A model generated the notes under the pieces. That model was given only the letters and a program-made list of their open reading frames with translations, was not told the DNA's origin and searched no databases. The position numbers were made by a program, and so were the translations under genes. From Pedobacter helvus (GTDB lineage Bacteria > Bacteroidota > Bacteroidia > Sphingobacteriales > Sphingobacteriaceae), in the NCBI RefSeq assembly GCF_005925325.1, contig NZ_SRMP01000005.1:558001-622000 (forward strand): a DNA stretch of 64,000 nucleotides, written 5' to 3'. Positions 45,866-54,591 of this stretch are shown in pieces; the stretch's first letter is position 1; each line of letters begins with the position of its first letter.

Positions 45866-48800
45866 CTAAAATTCCTTCCGCCATGGAAGGCTTCGTTATC
45901 GTTGTGTTGGCGTACCTGGCTACGTTTGTTGGTGGCGTTGTAGGGTGCGGCCTTTTGACCCTGCAGTTCATGCAGCAGTCCGGAAAGATCGAAGCATTTC
46001 TGGACAATGACGTGGACGACCTGGCCTTCGCGCTGTAGCTTACCTTCGACCATCAGTAATTTGGCGTGCAGGATTTCTTTGCGATAGGTATCGAATAGTT
46101 TCTCGAATACCACCAGGTTAGCAAAGCCGGTCTCATCCTCGATGGTGATAAAGCAGACGCCGCCTGCCGTGCCGGGACGTTGTCTGACCAGTACCAGGCC
46201 GGCCACTTTTACGGTCCGGCCGTTTTCGGTGTTGGCGATCTGTTGGGCGGACTTGACTTGGAAAAGGCTCAGCTTCTCCCGTACAAAGCTGACTGGATGG
46301 GCTTTTAGCGAGAGGGAGGTAGTGGCATAGTCTTGTACCACATGTTCGCCTATGCCCATTAGCGGAAGGGAGATTTGGGTCTCCTTTTCACTCGGGGCGG
46401 CTTGTTCCCTGAACAGGCCGATCGGTCGGTCGTTCAGCGCGGAAATCTCCCAAAGGGCCTGCCTGCGGTCCAATCCCAGGGAGTGGAAGGCATCGGCATC
46501 GGCCAAGCGCTCGATGGCTGCCAGGGGTACGCCGGCATCCAAGAGGTCCCGTACCTTTCTGTAGCCACTACTTCTTCCGGCCACTAAGATGTCCATGTCC
46601 TGTTGGCGCATGCCACCGATCTGGCGGAAGCCCAGGCGAAGGGCACGGTATTTTCCAGAGGGCTCCTCCAGGGTATTGTCCCAATGGGAATGGTTAATGT
46701 CGATGGGCCTGACCTGGACGCCATGGTTGCGTGCATCGATGACCAATTGGGCGGGTTGGTAGAAGCCCATGGGCAGGGAGTTCAGTATAGCGCAGGCAAA
46801 GATATCGGGATGGTAGCATTTGAGCCAGCAGGAGACATAGACCAAAAGTGCAAAGCTGGCCGCATGGCTTTCGGGAAAACCGTAGGAACCAAAGCCTTCG
46901 AGCTGTTTGAAGACCCTGTGGGCAAATTCCTCGCTATAGCCCCTGGCGGTCATGCCTTCGACAAGTTTGTGCTCGAAGCGGGTGACCATGCCGTGCATCT
47001 TGAAGGTAGCCATGGCACGCCTGAGCTCATCGGCCTCGGTGGGACTGAAGCCTGCAGCCACGATGGCGATCTTCATGGCCTGTTCCTGGAACAGGGGCAC
47101 GCCAAGGGTCTTGCCCAGGATCTCTTCCAGTTCGGGCGAGGGGTATTCCACAGCTTCCTCGCCGTTGCGCCTGCGCAGGTAGGGATGGACCATGTCGCCC
47201 TGGATGGGACCGGGCCTGACAATGGCCACTTCGATCACCAGGTCGTAGAAACATTTCGGGCGCAGTCGGGGCAGCATCTGCTGTTGGGCCCGGCTTTCGA
47301 TCTGGAAAACGCCGATGGTGTCGGCCGCACTGATCATCTCGTAGACTTTAGGATCATCCTCTTTGTTGATGGAGGCTAAGCTCAGCTCAAGGCCGTAGTG
47401 CTGTTTGGCCAGATCGAAGCCCTTGCGGATACAGGTGAGCATGCCCAGGGCTAGCACGTCGATCTTTAGGAAACCAAGGGCGTCGATGTCGTCCTTGTTC
47501 CATTCGATATTGGTGCGCTTGTCCATGCGGGCATGGAAGATGGGACAGAGGTCGGTCAACTTGCCCTGGGTGATCACAAAGCCGCCAGTATGCTGGCCGA
47601 GCTGGCGGGGGAAGCCCATCAGCTGTTTGGTCAGATCCAATACCTTGCGCAATAGTGGGTCGTTGGGATCCAGTCCCTGCTCGCTGACCCTTTTTCCTTC
47701 GAACCATTCGTCGGTGAACTCCCAGATAGAAGCGCAGAGGCTATTGATGGTGTCCACCGAAAGTCCCATGGCCCGGCCGACGTCCCGTAGTGCGCCCTTT
47801 TGGTGCAGCTGGGTGACAGTGGCAACGATGGCGGCACGATCCCTGCCATATTTGTCGTAGATGTACTGGATCACTTCCTCACGGCGTTCGTGCTCGAAGT
47901 CGACGTCGATATCTGGCGGTTCGTTCCGAGCCGAGGAGATGAAGCGCTCAAAGAGCAGGTCGAACTTGGTGGGATCGACCGAGGTGATGCCCAGGCAATA
48001 ACAGATGGTCGAGTTGGCCGCTGATCCGCGGCCCTGGCAGAGGATACCCTTAGTGCGTGCGAAGCGGACGATATCGTAAACGGTCAGGAAATAGGAGGCG
48101 TAGTCCATTTCCCGAACAAAGGCCATTTCATGGTTGATGTTGTCGATGACTTTCTGGGGGAGGGGCAATCCGAAGATATCCTGTGCGCCCTGCCAGGCGA
48201 GCTTTTCGAGCTCTTCCAGGGGAGAGCGGTCGCTGGAGAGGATCTCTTCGGGATAGACGTACTCCAGGCTGTCCAGGTTGAACTGGCACTGGTCGGCGAT
48301 CTCCAAGGTTTTTTCGATGGCCTGGAGATTGCTGCGGAACAGACGCTGCATCTCCGCTATGGGTTTCAGGTGCCGCTCTGCATTGGCCAACAGTCGGTAG
48401 CCGGCGGTCTGGACGGTGTATTTTTCACGGACACAGGTCAGGATGTCCTGTAGCTGCCTGCGGTGTGGCAGATGATAGTAGACGTCGTTGGTGGCGACCA
48501 ATGGAATGGCCAGTTGGCTGCCCAGTTGCGCTAGGCGGAACTGTCGTTTCTGGTCTTGGCCCTGGTAATAGCGGCTAGTGGCCAAGTAAAGTGCAGCGCC
48601 TAAATGTGCTTTGTAATCGGCCAGGTCGGAGATAAAATTGGCATCAAATTTAAAGTCTTCATCAAGCGCTTCTGGGGCGATGGCGATGAACAGGATGCCA
48701 GATTGGTTGGCGTAGACGTCCTTGCGGTACAGGTGGCACTGGCCTTTTTCCGCACGTAGATTGCCCAGGCTGAGCAGTGCCGACAACCGGCCGTAGGCCT

Positions 48801-49047
48801 CCCTGTCGGTAGGATAGGCCAGCAGGGCGGGGCCATCCAATAGTTCGAGCCTACAGGCGGGGATCAGCCCGATGCCGAGTTTCTTGGCCGCCACGTGTGC
48901 ACGCACTACGCCCGCCAAAGTGTTTACGTCGGTGATGGCCAGTTTGGGATAGCCCAGTTCGGCAGCCCGCTGCACGAGTTCCTCGGGGTGGGAGGCGCCA
49001 CGCAGAAAACTGAAATTACTTGTTACCTGTAGTTCACAATAGCTCAT
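45862..49047 (-). CDS. dnaE2: Error-prone DNA polymerase III alpha subunit DnaE2
   Basis: This is a C-family translesion polymerase of 1061 residues from ATG 49047 (an earlier ATG adds seven residues). The N-terminal PHP domain is at about 1-200 (YCELQVTSNFSFLRGASHPE). The polymerase palm carries the acidic triad region PPDIDVDFEHERRE, with the fingers after it, a helix-hairpin-helix (about 800-900) and a C-terminal OB fold (AGLVLVRQRPGTAGGVCFIT). It is shorter than replicative DnaE1 and lacks the tau-binding tail, as DnaE2 does. It is normally partnered by ImuA and ImuB, but neither gene is in the window. It is co-transcribed with alkB. Confidence 0.94.
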   Translation of the reverse strand: MSYCELQVTSNFSFLRGASHPEELVQRAAELGYPKLAITDVNTLAGVVRAHVAAKKLGIGLIPACRLELLDGPALLAYPTDREAYGRLSALLSLGNLRAEKGQCHLYRKDVYANQSGILFIAIAPEALDEDFKFDANFISDLADYKAHLGAALYLATSRYYQGQDQKRQFRLAQLGSQLAIPLVATNDVYYHLPHRRQLQDILTCVREKYTVQTAGYRLLANAERHLKPIAEMQRLFRSNLQAIEKTLEIADQCQFNLDSLEYVYPEEILSSDRSPLEELEKLAWQGAQDIFGLPLPQKVIDNINHEMAFVREMDYASYFLTVYDIVRFARTKGILCQGRGSAANSTICYCLGITSVDPTKFDLLFERFISSARNEPPDIDVDFEHERREEVIQYIYDKYGRDRAAIVATVTQLHQKGALRDVGRAMGLSVDTINSLCASIWEFTDEWFEGKRVSEQGLDPNDPLLRKVLDLTKQLMGFPRQLGQHTGGFVITQGKLTDLCPIFHARMDKRTNIEWNKDDIDALGFLKIDVLALGMLTCIRKGFDLAKQHYGLELSLASINKEDDPKVYEMISAADTIGVFQIESRAQQQMLPRLRPKCFYDLVIEVAIVRPGPIQGDMVHPYLRRRNGEEAVEYPSPELEEILGKTLGVPLFQEQAMKIAIVAAGFSPTEADELRRAMATFKMHGMVTRFEHKLVEGMTARGYSEEFAHRVFKQLEGFGSYGFPESHAASFALLVYVSCWLKCYHPDIFACAILNSLPMGFYQPAQLVIDARNHGVQVRPIDINHSHWDNTLEEPSGKYRALRLGFRQIGGMRQQDMDILVAGRSSGYRKVRDLLDAGVPLAAIERLADADAFHSLGLDRRQALWEISALNDRPIGLFREQAAPSEKETQISLPLMGIGEHVVQDYATTSLSLKAHPVSFVREKLSLFQVKSAQQIANTENGRTVKVAGLVLVRQRPGTAGGVCFITIEDETGFANLVVFEKLFDTYRKEILHAKLLMVEGKLQREGQVVHVIVQKCFDLSGLLHELQGQKAAPYNATNKRSQVRQHNDNEAFHGGRNFR

Positions 49048-49345
49048 ATGATCCTGCTCTAATTCCAATAAAATATCACTTTGAATACTGCTAAGGCTTT
49101 AGCTTCGCAGTCAGATTTGCCCTAGAGCAAATACTTTACAAAGTTATTACTAAAAATATTAGCAATTATTAACAATTTTAGGGAGTTTTTGAACAGGTTT
49201 TAGACGATATCAGTGTGGTCAATTGGTAAATGTAGGTTTACGGATTTACGGATGTCATGGATGATTTGATGATCTACGGATTAAATGTAGGCTCAACAAC
49301 AAGGAATGCTTAATGCTTCAATAATCCAATCATGCAGCATACCGG
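49048..49345. promoter_or_regulatory. Upstream region of dnaE2 with a possible operator
   Basis: This AT-rich gap of about 300 bases holds the dnaE2 promoter. A small palindrome, CTAA-N5-TTAG (49150-49162), lies about 105 bases before the start and could be a damage-response operator; there is no proof. No gene is seen here. Confidence 0.3.
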
Positions 49346-50398
49346 TTATCTAGCATTGAAAAACCTGATAGCTTGCTGAACATTTGCATCGGACATAAGG
49401 TCTTTAAAATCGTCGTTCTTAGATAGGGGCACCTCTGGTTCGATACGGGCATAATAGGTGCCGCTTCTATCCCCATCGTAACCGGTAGTCATCGCGATGA
49501 ATGAGTCATAGGGCAAGGGCCAGTTAACGTTACTCGTCGTGTAGCCCGCCGTTTTCTCGCCGATAAATAGGGTATTGTCTCTGCCTTTGAAAGAAAGTGC
49601 GGTCACTTCCCCGGAACTAGCTGTCATAGCGCCGGTGATCAAAGCAACTTTAGCCTTGTCAAGAAGCCTGCCCTCAGGTTTGATAGCTGCTATTTCTTTC
49701 GAATTGTAAAAATAGCTTCCATTGACTAATTTATATTCTGCTACCACTTTCCTGTTTTCATTCAGGCCGGTCCAAACAATGCCGTTTCCCAACAGGTCAT
49801 AAAGCGCCAAAAGCATGGGCGCTGAATTGCCCCCTGTGTTAAATCTTAGGTCGACTATCCATCCCGCTATATTGTCATGGATTTTGAGCCTTGCAATTTG
49901 CTCATAGAGCGGCTGGGCAATCTTACTTAAGTTCTCGGGCGAATTGTCGAATACGATCATTCGCGGCATCAATATATAGGCATATTTTCCAGCCAGCAAT
50001 TTTACCTCTAGCGCCGGGCCTGTATCGTACTTAGATTTCCATTCATCTGAATATGGCTGTTTTGAACTTGCCTTCCTTGTTGTGGTATATTTAACACCGT
50101 TGTGGTATACCTGACAATGATTGGCCTCAATCCTATCGAGCACATTGGTGACTTCTTGCAATGAAGCCCTGAAACTATGGTATGAGCCTAATTTCAAATA
50201 GGTGTCCCGCTCTATGGTTTTCCAGTCCACACTATTACGGTGTAGATACCCACGTTTCAGGGCTTTAAATAACTCTTTGTAGAAAACATTTGTACTATCG
50301 GCAATTTTATCAGATCGGTCGGACTTTATTAGATCTGTTTGGCAGAAGCCAGAAATAATACCGGTAAAAAAAAGTAATGCTGAAATACTTGCCTTCAT
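49346..50398 (-). CDS. S41 family peptidase (secreted)
   Basis: This 350-residue secreted peptidase from ATG 50398 has a signal peptide (SALLFFTGIISGFCQ). The N-terminal helical part is followed by the S41 catalytic core, with WIVDLRFNTGGNSAPML, the active-site serine region GAMTASSGEV and GEKTAGYT, where the Lys of the dyad is kept. No PDZ domain is obvious. It is a standalone minus-strand gene preceding dnaE2, with 298 bases between. It shares the TASSGE core with the S41 protein at 52617-54020 but is not its near copy. Substrate is unknown. Confidence 0.88.
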   Translation of the reverse strand: MKASISALLFFTGIISGFCQTDLIKSDRSDKIADSTNVFYKELFKALKRGYLHRNSVDWKTIERDTYLKLGSYHSFRASLQEVTNVLDRIEANHCQVYHNGVKYTTTRKASSKQPYSDEWKSKYDTGPALEVKLLAGKYAYILMPRMIVFDNSPENLSKIAQPLYEQIARLKIHDNIAGWIVDLRFNTGGNSAPMLLALYDLLGNGIVWTGLNENRKVVAEYKLVNGSYFYNSKEIAAIKPEGRLLDKAKVALITGAMTASSGEVTALSFKGRDNTLFIGEKTAGYTTSNVNWPLPYDSFIAMTTGYDGDRSGTYYARIEPEVPLSKNDDFKDLMSDANVQQAIRFFNAR

Positions 50399-50516
50399 AT
50401 AATATTGTCTTTGCTTCAAAGACGAAAAATACAAACCAGGGGTTGCATCTTGGTCTGGTATTTTTTAAAAATCAATATATCTGTAAGTTCATTCCATTAA
50501 CTACAAGCGATTTACA

Positions 50517-50882
50517 ATGATGAGATTTTTCTTTTTCCCCGTTTTGATGTTTGTCCAGCAATTGTTCTGCGCAGCGGGCAATCCAAAGCCCCTTCGAAGA
50601 AATTAAGCGGAAGGTAGCCAATCAGGGTTTTTACCAAAATTGATGGCATCATCGTTCAGCGAGGCAACGAAATGGTGATGGAGGAATATGTCAATGGGTT
50701 TGGAAGAGAGGTTAAAACATGATACCCGATCTGCTTTCAAATCCATCACCAGTTTATTGGTAGGCATTGCCATCGACCAGCGCCGCTTGCCAACATTACA
50801 TAATATAGAGATGCCTTCTTTTCAATATTTCGATGGCAACATTGTTCCCGTCGAATACTTGTTTTCATCCCTGCTTATATAA
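50517..50882 (+). pseudogene. Decayed serine hydrolase (beta-lactamase family) N-terminal remnant
   Basis: From ATG 50517 a signal peptide (MMRFFFFPVLMFVQQLFCAA) is followed in other frames by EIKRKVANQGFY, IDGIIVQRGNEMVMEEYVNG and then HDTRSAFKSITSLLVGIAID, the SxxK region of class C beta-lactamase-like esterases (COG1680). At least three frame changes and in-frame stops are needed to join them, and everything after about 125 codons is absent. Intact relatives are typically 350-500 residues. It is clearly not functional. It is divergent from the S41 gene at 49346-50398. Confidence 0.75.
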
Positions 50883-50910
50883 TAATTGCTCATTCAACCT
50901 TGTAGCCCTG

Positions 50911-51540
50911 CTAATCTCTAAAAGGGAGTATATACGAAGTATCACTCAGCCTTTTGATTGTCCTCTTTCCACTTATGCTCTGGTATAAAAAGGAGACACC
51001 GCCGCTGACCCCATATAGATCGATGTTGTTGAGCATTTCTACGTTCAATCCCAGCCACATTGCGTTGAATACACTTAGCGTGTCCCCATGGGAAACAAGG
51101 ATGATATCCTCCTTTTCGTTTGACATGATCTCTTGGTAAAACGGAAGTAGCCTATTCCAAACATCGAACCTGGATTCTGCATCGCTAAAGCATCTGTCAT
51201 AGATGGTGAGCTCTTCGCTTTCGATGTTTTCCCTTAGCCACTGGATCGATTTCCCAATGGCTTTACCGAGACTTCTTTCCTTTAATTCAGCCTTGAATGC
51301 TATGGGAGCATTCATTTGCTTAGCAATGATCTCTGCAGTTTGTTGTGTCCTCTTTAGGGGGGAGGCATAGATTGCAGAGTATCTGGACTGAATTTCCTTT
51401 TTGAGATGTATCGCGATGTTTTCTGCCTGTCGGATACCTTTTTCGGTAAGTTCCCAATCTGTCCATGAACCGATCATACCATTGATGTGATGGACAGACT
51501 CTGGATGTTGGATGGTGATGATGTTTTTTTTGGGAAACAT
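50911..51540 (-). CDS. Histidine phosphatase family protein with altered RHG motif
   Basis: The 209-residue protein from ATG 51540 has the phosphoglycerate-mutase-like fold: IGSWTDWELTEKGIRQAE, YASPLKRTQQTAEII, LKERSLG and VSHGDTLSVFNAMW with the second catalytic His. The usual N-terminal RHGE is QHPE here (ITIQHPESVHH), keeping the phospho-accepting His but losing the Arg and Gly. Earlier in-frame starts at 51618, 51636 and 51702 would add residues without family features; the last would overlap the EamA gene. Phosphatase activity is likely, but the substrate is unknown. Confidence 0.85.
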   Translation of the reverse strand: MFPKKNIITIQHPESVHHINGMIGSWTDWELTEKGIRQAENIAIHLKKEIQSRYSAIYASPLKRTQQTAEIIAKQMNAPIAFKAELKERSLGKAIGKSIQWLRENIESEELTIYDRCFSDAESRFDVWNRLLPFYQEIMSNEKEDIILVSHGDTLSVFNAMWLGLNVEMLNNIDLYGVSGGVSFLYQSISGKRTIKRLSDTSYILPFRD

Positions 51541-51683
51541 TAGTTGGATCGTTTTAGGGGCTGCAATATAAATTGCGAATCTGGGAAAATTATCCCGAGA
51601 TGGCGGTAAGGTTTTCATAATTTTCTTGGATAACATATTATCACAATCCTCAGCACCTGCATACGACAGCCTGTCCCGCCCAG

Positions 51684-52547
51684 CTATCCGAGGCTCAAAC
51701 ATACAATGCCGGCCAAGATAAGTATACTTGCGATAATCCTTCTTTTACCGTCCTTTTCATTTAAGGCTTTGGATCCCATAAAAACTCCGATGAGTATGCT
51801 GGTTTCTCTTGCCGGTGCAATGACGCTCAGTGGTGCAAGTTCAAGCGCCTGAAGGACTAGTATATATGCTGCTGGACTAAGCAGTGCGATGGCGAAAATG
51901 CTCCATTTATGTTCGATCACTTCTTTTTTGATCTCTGCGCCCCTGCCCCATAAGAATGGCATGAGCAAAAAGATGCTGAGGGCATTGGACGAAAATGTAA
52001 GCTGTATGGGGGAGAGCCCGTAATTTTTGATAGCTATGGCATCGTTCAGGGTATAAAGAGCAATGAATAAACCTGTGAGTGTACCCCAGATTATGCCGCC
52101 CGCTATTTTTTTGTCTCCCTTGGTGAATTTGAGACCCGTAATGATCAGTACACCGGAAAGGATGAGCACTAGTCCAACACCCACACTGTACTTGAATGTT
52201 TCCCGCAGGATCAAAATGGCGGCGATGGAGGAAAGTAACGGGGCCGAACCGCGGGCAGTCGGGTAGACGACAGATAGATCCGCTCTACGGTATCCTTCCT
52301 GAAGGATTAAAAAATATGCGATGTGCAGAACGGCACTGGAGATCGAAAACCATAACATCGGTTCTACGAATTGGAAATCTTTGCTGCTAGCTATCTGGTA
52401 TATCAATAGTGGTAGGTAGATCAATGTGCTGCAGATATACATTAGCCAGATGAATGGTGCCTTTCCATTAGCCTTTTTAGAAATTAAATTCCAAACGGCA
52501 TGCAGTACGGCAGCACTGATGACTAAGAACAGCACATAAAATGTCAT
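51684..52547 (-). CDS. EamA/DMT-superfamily transporter
   Basis: This inner-membrane protein of 287 residues has about ten hydrophobic helices arranged as two EamA repeats (about 5-135 and 150-285). Recognisable pieces are AVLHAVWNLISKK in the first helix, DLSVVYPTARGSAPLLSSI and PLSVIAPARETSILIGVFMG, the paired repeat hallmarks. EamA proteins move small metabolites or drugs across the membrane; the cargo is not predictable. It lies 143 bases before the histidine phosphatase start on the same strand, possibly one transcript. Confidence 0.9.
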   Translation of the reverse strand: MTFYVLFLVISAAVLHAVWNLISKKANGKAPFIWLMYICSTLIYLPLLIYQIASSKDFQFVEPMLWFSISSAVLHIAYFLILQEGYRRADLSVVYPTARGSAPLLSSIAAILILRETFKYSVGVGLVLILSGVLIITGLKFTKGDKKIAGGIIWGTLTGLFIALYTLNDAIAIKNYGLSPIQLTFSSNALSIFLLMPFLWGRGAEIKKEVIEHKWSIFAIALLSPAAYILVLQALELAPLSVIAPARETSILIGVFMGSKALNEKDGKRRIIASILILAGIVCLSLG

Positions 52548-52616
52548 AATCGGAGCAGGTTATAAAAACTGATAAATTGAGTTGGTGATCGGTGCTAGTT
52601 CGAATTTCGGGTTCTT

Positions 52617-54020
52617 TTATGGCTTTTCTTTATTTATCTGCGTAAGATAATCCATGACTTCGCTTATCGGATCTGTTCCGTTGGCGGCTATAGGTATGTC
52701 GGGCAGGATGCCAAAGGGATCAATGGCGTCCTGGGGCAGGTTCAAGGTACGGATAGACGTGGGGTAGCGTAAGCTGGCACCAGTCATTGTTATGATGTTG
52801 CCATTATAGCCATCTATACAACCGGCGGTAGCGGTACCAAAGGTGGTCACTCTTTGGCTGGTCTTTGCCTTGAGTACCAAAGTCTCGCCGCTGCTGGCGG
52901 TTTTGGAATCCATCAGGATGGCAACGTTCAGTGGGGCGGCAGCATAATGGGACGCACTGACATATGGTACCTGGGACATGGTTGCCCAGATGCCGCGTTT
53001 GGCGGTGTCGGTAGGGTTAAGCTTCTGTAGGATACCGAGTTCCCGAAACATTTTTACATTTTCGTCGCTGAGGTAGTAGCCTACCTTGGGCTGTGGAGTG
53101 GCGCTGGTAAGCAGGTAGGGAAGCAATGCCCTGTATGTTCTGTCGCTGCCACCGCCGTTTCCCCTAACATCAACGATAAGGTTCCGGCAATGGTCGAGCT
53201 TGTCCTTGTTGGTTGCGATCAGGCTATCTACGATAGTGCCATATCTTGGCGAACAGCTGGGCAGCGTAAACAATGCTGATTTTTCATCCAGCCATTCAAG
53301 GGTGGGGCGGTAACGGTCCCGTTTTGCAAGTTCGTCCAGAGTGGGGACCTGATCCTGTCTGTCGATCGGCTCCAATCTACGCCAAGCTAGATCATCATCG
53401 TCAAGCAGGATATGTTCGCCGATAAAGCGGATCGTTGAGTTTACCAGGGTGGAGTCTCGCCTATAGAAGTCCATATCATAAAAACCATCCCTTTTTTTAA
53501 GGTGCATCTTGAGCATCCCGGGCTTGAAAGTGTCGTTGTCGGCAGATACAATGATAGCATTGAACTGTCCGTACTGTTTGGGGTCGGGGACAATGGCCGC
53601 ACGGTAGCCTTCCATCTCCCACAATCCCTCGATAGGGTCTTTTGAAATGTTGGGATCTTTCCATCTGGCACGATAGGACCTGAGCTGCAACCGGTGCTGG
53701 ATGTAGCTGACCTTTTTCTCTTCGGTCTCTACGGTGACCCAGAGGTGCTTGTCGTTGAAATACGCAACCCAATCATTAAGCAGTTTTTGGCAGGCTGGGC
53801 TTTCACTAATTGTTTTGGCCTTTTCCAGATAGAGCTTATTGAATGCCTGATAGCTTGGCTGGGTATCGGAATTGACCTTGATCTTGAAGAGCGCATAGTT
53901 TTCCTCGACACGTTGGATGCTCTGGCTGAGGATCAGGGAGCAGTCGCAATCTTTGGCAGCTGATTTAAGGGATAGGATGGATAGGAAGATCGGAAGGATA
54001 GTGGAAATGATTAATCGCAT
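52617..54020 (-). CDS. S41 family peptidase lacking the dyad lysine
   Basis: This is an exported protein (467 aa from ATG 54020; an in-frame TTG two codons upstream is unlikely) with a signal peptide to about residue 22 (LKSAAKDCDCS). The N-terminal half is a poorly known beta-rich region (about 60-230); the C-terminal half is the S41 core with NLIVDVRGNGGGSDRTYRAL and DSKTASSGETLVLKAK. Where classical members have GEKTAG it has FGTATAGCIDG, so the dyad lysine is replaced; a tricorn-like Ser-His mechanism or loss of activity is possible. It is divergent from the glycosyltransferase cluster. Confidence 0.88.
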   Translation of the reverse strand: MRLIISTILPIFLSILSLKSAAKDCDCSLILSQSIQRVEENYALFKIKVNSDTQPSYQAFNKLYLEKAKTISESPACQKLLNDWVAYFNDKHLWVTVETEEKKVSYIQHRLQLRSYRARWKDPNISKDPIEGLWEMEGYRAAIVPDPKQYGQFNAIIVSADNDTFKPGMLKMHLKKRDGFYDMDFYRRDSTLVNSTIRFIGEHILLDDDDLAWRRLEPIDRQDQVPTLDELAKRDRYRPTLEWLDEKSALFTLPSCSPRYGTIVDSLIATNKDKLDHCRNLIVDVRGNGGGSDRTYRALLPYLLTSATPQPKVGYYLSDENVKMFRELGILQKLNPTDTAKRGIWATMSQVPYVSASHYAAAPLNVAILMDSKTASSGETLVLKAKTSQRVTTFGTATAGCIDGYNGNIITMTGASLRYPTSIRTLNLPQDAIDPFGILPDIPIAANGTDPISEVMDYLTQINKEKP

Positions 54021-54591
54021 AAACAAATATAGCCTATTCAGAGGGCATTAGTGAAGCTTAATTTCTGTATGGGGTGCTATTTAATCCTTACATTTGAAAT
54101 TTTAAGAGGTGGGATAATAAAAATTCCTTTGTAAAAGGAAAGAGTGAATGTTGTTACGAAATCCTGTGCTACCGCTTTTTACACAAAATGGATAAAGCTA
54201 ACGAATAATGAGACGTAGCTTAAAAGTTCTTCGATTTAGTCATAAAATATTTTGGAGATTGTATTTTGAAAGTCGACAAATTAGAGCCTTTTTTGGTAAA
54301 CATAACACTTATGTTGTTTTTTTACCAGGCCTAATCCGAGGAGCAGACAAAAAAAAATAAGTCAAGATGTGGGGTTTCGCTAATCGTGTGAATCAGAATA
54401 TCTATTTGCACTCGGTAATAAAGTTTCAATTAACCGTGGCACATTATTTCTTAAGATCCATAATTGGTGTAATCTTTTATTTTGATAATCAGTTGTTTGG
54501 CTTTTTTTTGGTCGGTTGGCTTCATGATGGGAATTGTAATTAAAAACTTATTAGGTAGTTTCAAGTTATATATACGCAAAATCGCATATAT
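54021..54591. other. Intergenic region with an orphan terminator-like hairpin
   Basis: About 570 AT-rich bases separate divergent genes. A perfect 7-bp stem (54299-54305 and 54309-54315) followed by seven T within a few bases (54317-54323) reads as a plus-strand terminator with no plus-strand gene before it. A 7-bp stem near 54130 is weaker. A 24-codon minus frame near 54451-54525 is too short to call. Confidence 0.45.

Noticed and set aside
46603..47379. 258-codon plus-strand open frame inside dnaE2
   Set aside because: Antisense artefact of GC-rich coding sequence; dnaE2 motifs run intact on the other strand.
54451..54525. 24-codon minus-strand peptide beginning MKPTDQKKAKQ
   Set aside because: Too short to support; no conservation evidence available from the sequence alone.
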